NCBI GenBank assembly: GCA_023150915.1 | Contig: JAKLKA010000059.1 | Span: 1 to 62,326, forward strand | Source of the DNA: Polyangiaceae bacterium | Lineage (GTDB): Bacteria > Myxococcota_A > Polyangia > Polyangiales > Polyangiaceae | DNA length: 62,326 bases | Direction of reading: 5' to 3' | Shown: positions 60,128 through 62,326 of the stretch, one piece after another | How the letters are laid out: the number at the start of each line of letters is the position of its first letter | How positions within the stretch are numbered: position 1 is the stretch's first letter | Position numbers and translations under genes: made by a program | Notes under the pieces: model-generated | Told to the model about the DNA's origin: nothing | Seen by the model: the letters and a program-made list of their open reading frames with translations, nothing else | The model's database searches: none

Positions 60128-60958
60128 GTGAGCGACTACCGCGACGATCGCCCCGTGCTGCGCGCTCGGGTGGCCGAGCTCGAGGCCGCGGTCGAGCAGC
60201 AGCGGCAGCGCGCCCAGGGCCTCGAGCAAGCCGCGGCGCGCACCGCCGCCCTCGAGATCGAAGCGCAGCAGCTTCGGGATCGCGTCGAGCGGCTGACCGC
60301 GCCCCGGCGTCAGCAGCGGAAGGCCTGGGTCGTGCTGGGCGCCGTCGCTGCCGTGTTCGTGGTGGCGCTCGCGATCATCGGAGCGCTGCTCGGAGCCAGC
60401 GTGCGGTCGCCGCCGCCGCCGCCGCCCGTTGCGGTGCGCCCGTCGCCCCTGCCCCCAGAGCCGGCGAAGCCCCGCCCATGGCAACCCCGGTACGAGTTGT
60501 CGGCGACGTGTCGCTGCGCGAAGTCCGGCGACTCGCTCGAGACCGCGCTGGGCTTCACCACCGGGGCCAGCGTGAGCATGGGCGGCGCCACGACCTATTC
60601 GGTGCTCGCCGTCCTGAGCCCATACCCGGCCGAGGGCGAGCGTCGCGAGCTGCCGCTGGGGCTTGGACCAACCACCGCGCCCCCGGCGAAGCTCGACGGC
60701 GGCGCGGCCGAGCTGCTGATGGCGTGCCTGCCCGATCGCGTGGTGTTCGCGCACGCCCACCGCGTGACAGCCTGGTCCCGGGCCGACGGCTCTGCGCTCT
60801 GGAACGCCACGTTGCCGGCGCCGGTGGGCGACGTGCAGCGCGGCGCGCTCAGCCTTTCGTGCAAGCCGATCGAGCCCGGGCCCAAGGGCAAGGTGGTGAT
60901 CCCCACCGCGGCCGGCCGCACCGTGCTGGACGCCGCCACGGGTCGCCCGGGGCCATGA
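60128..60958 (+). CDS. Single-pass membrane protein with N-terminal coiled coil
   Basis: 276 residues from GTG 60128. Residues 10-60 are a coiled coil (LRARVAELEAAVEQQRQRA), then a TM helix at about 66-92, a Pro-rich linker and an outside domain of 160 residues that ends in a beta-propeller-like strand (AWSRADGSALWNATLP, TVLDAATG) similar to one blade of a PQQ-type propeller. It could be a truncated form of such a protein. The start is 4 bp after the lipoprotein stop, so the two are likely co-transcribed. Confidence 0.72.
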   Translation: MSDYRDDRPVLRARVAELEAAVEQQRQRAQGLEQAAARTAALEIEAQQLRDRVERLTAPRRQQRKAWVVLGAVAAVFVVALAIIGALLGASVRSPPPPPPVAVRPSPLPPEPAKPRPWQPRYELSATCRCAKSGDSLETALGFTTGASVSMGGATTYSVLAVLSPYPAEGERRELPLGLGPTTAPPAKLDGGAAELLMACLPDRVVFAHAHRVTAWSRADGSALWNATLPAPVGDVQRGALSLSCKPIEPGPKGKVVIPTAAGRTVLDAATGRPGP

Positions 60959-60992
60959 TACGGTCGCGCCGCTCGGTCACGGGCAGGGCGCG

Positions 60993-61433
60993 ATGAGTCA
61001 GAAGAGCTTCACGGCGGGTGCGGTCGGGCGGGTGTTCTTCGTGCGCTGGCTCGCGCCTCCCGGCTGGTCCGACGCCCAGGCCATGCTGGGCGAGCTGGCC
61101 ACGGCGCGCTCGCGCGCCGGCGAGCCGCTGATCTTCTGCGCCGTTCTCTCGAACGCCGCCGGGCCCCCCGCCAAAGAGCTGCGCTCGCGCATGAAAGAGG
61201 TGGTCGGCGAGATCCGACGCCACTGCGATCACGTGCACGTGGCGCTCGAAGGCGAGGGCGTGGTGGTCTCGCTGATGCGCACCGTGATCCGTGGCGCGCT
61301 GGTGGCCTCGCGCCTGTCTGCCGTGGTGTCGATCCACGACAGCGTCTCGAGCGTGTGCGAGTTGCACGCCGAGCGGCTGGGGCAGAGCCCCGCCGCGCTG
61401 ATCGCGGCCGCGCGCAAGGCGGGGGTGCTCTGA
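60993..61433 (+). CDS. Small conserved cytoplasmic protein, unknown function
   Basis: 146 residues with no signal. An alpha/beta fold is suggested by alternating strands and helices: VGRVFFVRWL, LIFCAVLS, HVHVALEGEGVVVSLM and a final helical Leu/Ala-rich end. The pattern is like the STAS-like or SpoIIAA-like small domains found in other myxobacteria, without known function. ATG 60993. It is the last intact gene before the degenerate right edge. Confidence 0.72.
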   Translation: MSQKSFTAGAVGRVFFVRWLAPPGWSDAQAMLGELATARSRAGEPLIFCAVLSNAAGPPAKELRSRMKEVVGEIRRHCDHVHVALEGEGVVVSLMRTVIRGALVASRLSAVVSIHDSVSSVCELHAERLGQSPAALIAAARKAGVL

Positions 61434-61660
61434 CCCGGTTCGGTCACGGCGTGCGCTGCGCTGGCGCGGGTGCGGGACGCGCGTCCGCTGCCAGCGTTCT
61501 CCCGAAGGCCGTATATTTGTACCCGCCGAGATCTCTTCCTGCCTCCCCCGGGGCGGTGCTCGCGGCGCTTCGCGCCGCTGCGCTCCGTCCTGCCCCCTCC
61601 AAGCCCGTGCTCGCGCCGGCGTTCCAGGAAGGAACTACAGGATGGAGCGGCTGCGAGCAC

Positions 61661-61705
61661 GGTGAAAGAAACCCCTCGGGCCGGCGCTGCGCGCGGCCGG
61701 AGGGG
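61661..61705 (-). terminator. Predicted intrinsic terminator (minus strand)
   Basis: CCCCTC (61672-61677) pairs with GAGGGG (61700-61705) and an inner GGCCG/CGGCC pair extends the stem. Read on the minus strand the hairpin is followed by TTTCTTT (61671-61665), the layout of a Rho-independent terminator. It would stop transcripts arriving from the right edge. Confidence 0.4.
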
Positions 61706-61913
61706 GCGCGTCGTGGCGAGCCTGCAAGCGCCGCGCGTGGAGAGGGCCGTGCGAGGACTGCTAGGTTCTCGCGCGCGGGGAGGGTGCGATTCACCGTTGA
61801 CGTCCCGGCAGCGAGGCCGGGCTCAGCCCCGGGCGCACTCCTCCGAGTACCGCGAAGCGCGTCGCACGAGCCGCGCCACGCGCCTGGTGACGCGGGCGGT
61901 GAGCGAGGACTCG

Positions 61914-62048
61914 GTGGAGCGCGAGCACGACGAGGCGCTCGGCTCGCTCGCGCGGCTCGGCTGGCGCGTGCTTCGGCTGGATGCGGAGCTCGTGCTCGGC
62001 GCGCCGGAGGAAGCGCTGGCGCGGGTGCGCGACGCGCTGGCGGGGTGA
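61914..62048 (+). pseudogene. C-terminal remnant of a DUF559/Vsr-like nuclease
   Basis: The last 44 codons before the TGA at 62048 read EREHDEALGSLARLGW, then RVLRLDAELVLG and ALARVRDALAG, the ending typical of small DUF559 (very-short-patch-repair-related) endonucleases: helix, G-(W/Y)-RVLR strand, final helix. No matching N-terminal part with the catalytic residues precedes it in any frame, so this is a fragment. DUF559 remnants are frequent in myxobacterial intergenic DNA. Confidence 0.4.
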
Positions 62049-62108
62049 ATCCGGCGACAAGAACGCCCCGAGCTCCGGCGACCACTGCCTAGTGCTATGG
62101 TGGACCCG

Positions 62109-62278
62109 GACGCCTTCTCCACGCCCGCGTGCAGACTTTCCCGACGCGTTCCGCGCGGATGAGAGCTCGAAGCCAGACGCGATTTCCGCTGGCCCGAGCT
62201 CGAAACCCCGGACGCGTGTTTTCGCGTTCCGCGCGGCGAGCGCCGACGCGTTCTCGACCACGCTCGCGCGCGTGAGGG
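62109..62278. repeat. Imperfect tandem repeat, about 34-bp period
   Basis: GACGC(G/C) recurs at 62109, 62143, 62176, 62211 and 62245, spacing 33-35 bp. Parts of the unit are shared pairwise: CGCGTTCCGCGCGG at 62145-62158 and 62223-62236, and GAGCTCGAA at 62163 and 62196. The units are degenerate and no spacer/repeat split is visible, so it is not a CRISPR. Confidence 0.4.
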
Positions 62279-62326
62279 CGAGCGCGGAGGTCGGCAGCAG
62301 CAACACCGAGAGCGCGATCGCGAGCT

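Larger units (their letters stand above)
61434..62326. other. Degenerate non-coding edge region
   Basis: About 890 bp with no intact gene that I can support. Composition is more CG-dinucleotide-rich and low-complexity than the flanking genes. It contains a perfect 7-bp GC hairpin with a TTC loop (61562-61578), a terminator-like hairpin (61661-61705), a nuclease remnant (61914-62048) and imperfect 34-bp repeats (62109-62278). At the extreme right, the minus strand reads as a signal-peptide-like LAIALSVLLLPTSALA, possibly the start of a secreted protein whose beginning lies outside the window and whose frame soon degenerates. Confidence 0.55.

Noticed and set aside
62041-62110. Minus-strand SPELGAFLSPDSP resembling the RHS core motif
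   Set aside because: Only about 13 residues match, and the flanking sequence has no YD repeats; in one direction it is antisense to the nuclease remnant. Chance similarity is more likely.
62109-62278. CRISPR array
   Set aside because: Units are too degenerate, there is no constant repeat with variable spacers, and no cas gene is present.

Overview
The window reads as about 62 kb of chromosome from a very GC-rich myxobacterium (Myxococcota, probably the Polyangiales/Sorangiineae side). The evidence is lifestyle and style of protein rather than a marker gene: many secreted lipoproteins with Gly/Ser/Ala linkers, two Ser/Thr kinases and a PP2C phosphatase, a MshEN/HD-GYP/receiver/DUF4388 protein, thrombospondin type-3 outer-membrane proteins, a serine protease with a MYXO-CTERM-like tail, and gene pairs typical of deltaproteobacterial relatives (rplM-rpsI-argC, murA-hisG). 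There are no rRNAs, insertion sequences, integrases, phage genes or CRISPR arrays. Nearly all of the DNA is coding, and stop-start overlaps of the ATGA/GTGA/TTGA type are frequent.

Layout. 0-5 kb: end of a lipoprotein gene, uppP and manC (envelope precursors), a small lipoprotein, uvrB. 5-8.1 kb: an outer-membrane barrel, a 3D-domain lipoprotein and two tandem paralogous lipoproteins. 8.1-10.1 kb: rplM-rpsI-argC operon with a clear promoter. 10.2-17.2 kb: degenerate HD-GYP regulator, a conserved hypothetical, a lipoprotein, tRNA-Cys, an organophosphate-type MFS transporter carrying a periplasmic PDZ-like insert, and a two-TM hypothetical. 17.3-22.2 kb: four tightly coupled minus-strand genes (Omp85/D15 barrel, kinase-like lipoprotein, ATP/ADP-translocase-like transporter, Cys-rich lipoprotein). 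22.2-31 kb: small enzymes (YfbR-like nucleotidase, YbaK, MBL hydrolase, Memo, YqgE, Pcm), a Ser/Thr kinase, an FGE-fold protein, a START-like protein and an S1 protease. 31-39 kb: tRNA-Ala divergent from dnaK, an FAD oxidoreductase, a large lipoprotein and a membrane protein. 38.3-53 kb: a long minus-strand run (Ser/Thr kinase-TPR, TSP3 outer-membrane protein, HEAT protein, xseB, cinA, radC, PP2C-cNMP, FecR-like, outer-membrane protein, a frameshifted gene, RluA-type synthase). 53-61.4 kb: murA-hisG, a second FGE-fold lipoprotein, ComEA-like protein, small conserved protein, membrane protein with a Tat-secreted DUF362 protein, and small envelope proteins. 61.4-62.3 kb: a non-coding, degenerate edge with a nuclease remnant, a terminator-like hairpin and imperfect 34-bp repeats.

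The best candidate for an undescribed system is the 17.3-22.2 kb operon. It joins an exported lipoprotein carrying a Lys / Asp-x4-Asn / Asp-x-Gly kinase-like signature to a nucleotide-transporter homologue and an outer-membrane barrel, which suggests nucleotide-dependent chemistry in the envelope. This is inference from motifs and gene order. Second-tier oddities are the PDZ-bearing transporter, the HD-GYP/receiver protein with substituted catalytic residues, and a PP2C phosphatase fused to a cyclic-nucleotide sensor. All calls were made by eye from sequence; no similarity search was run.
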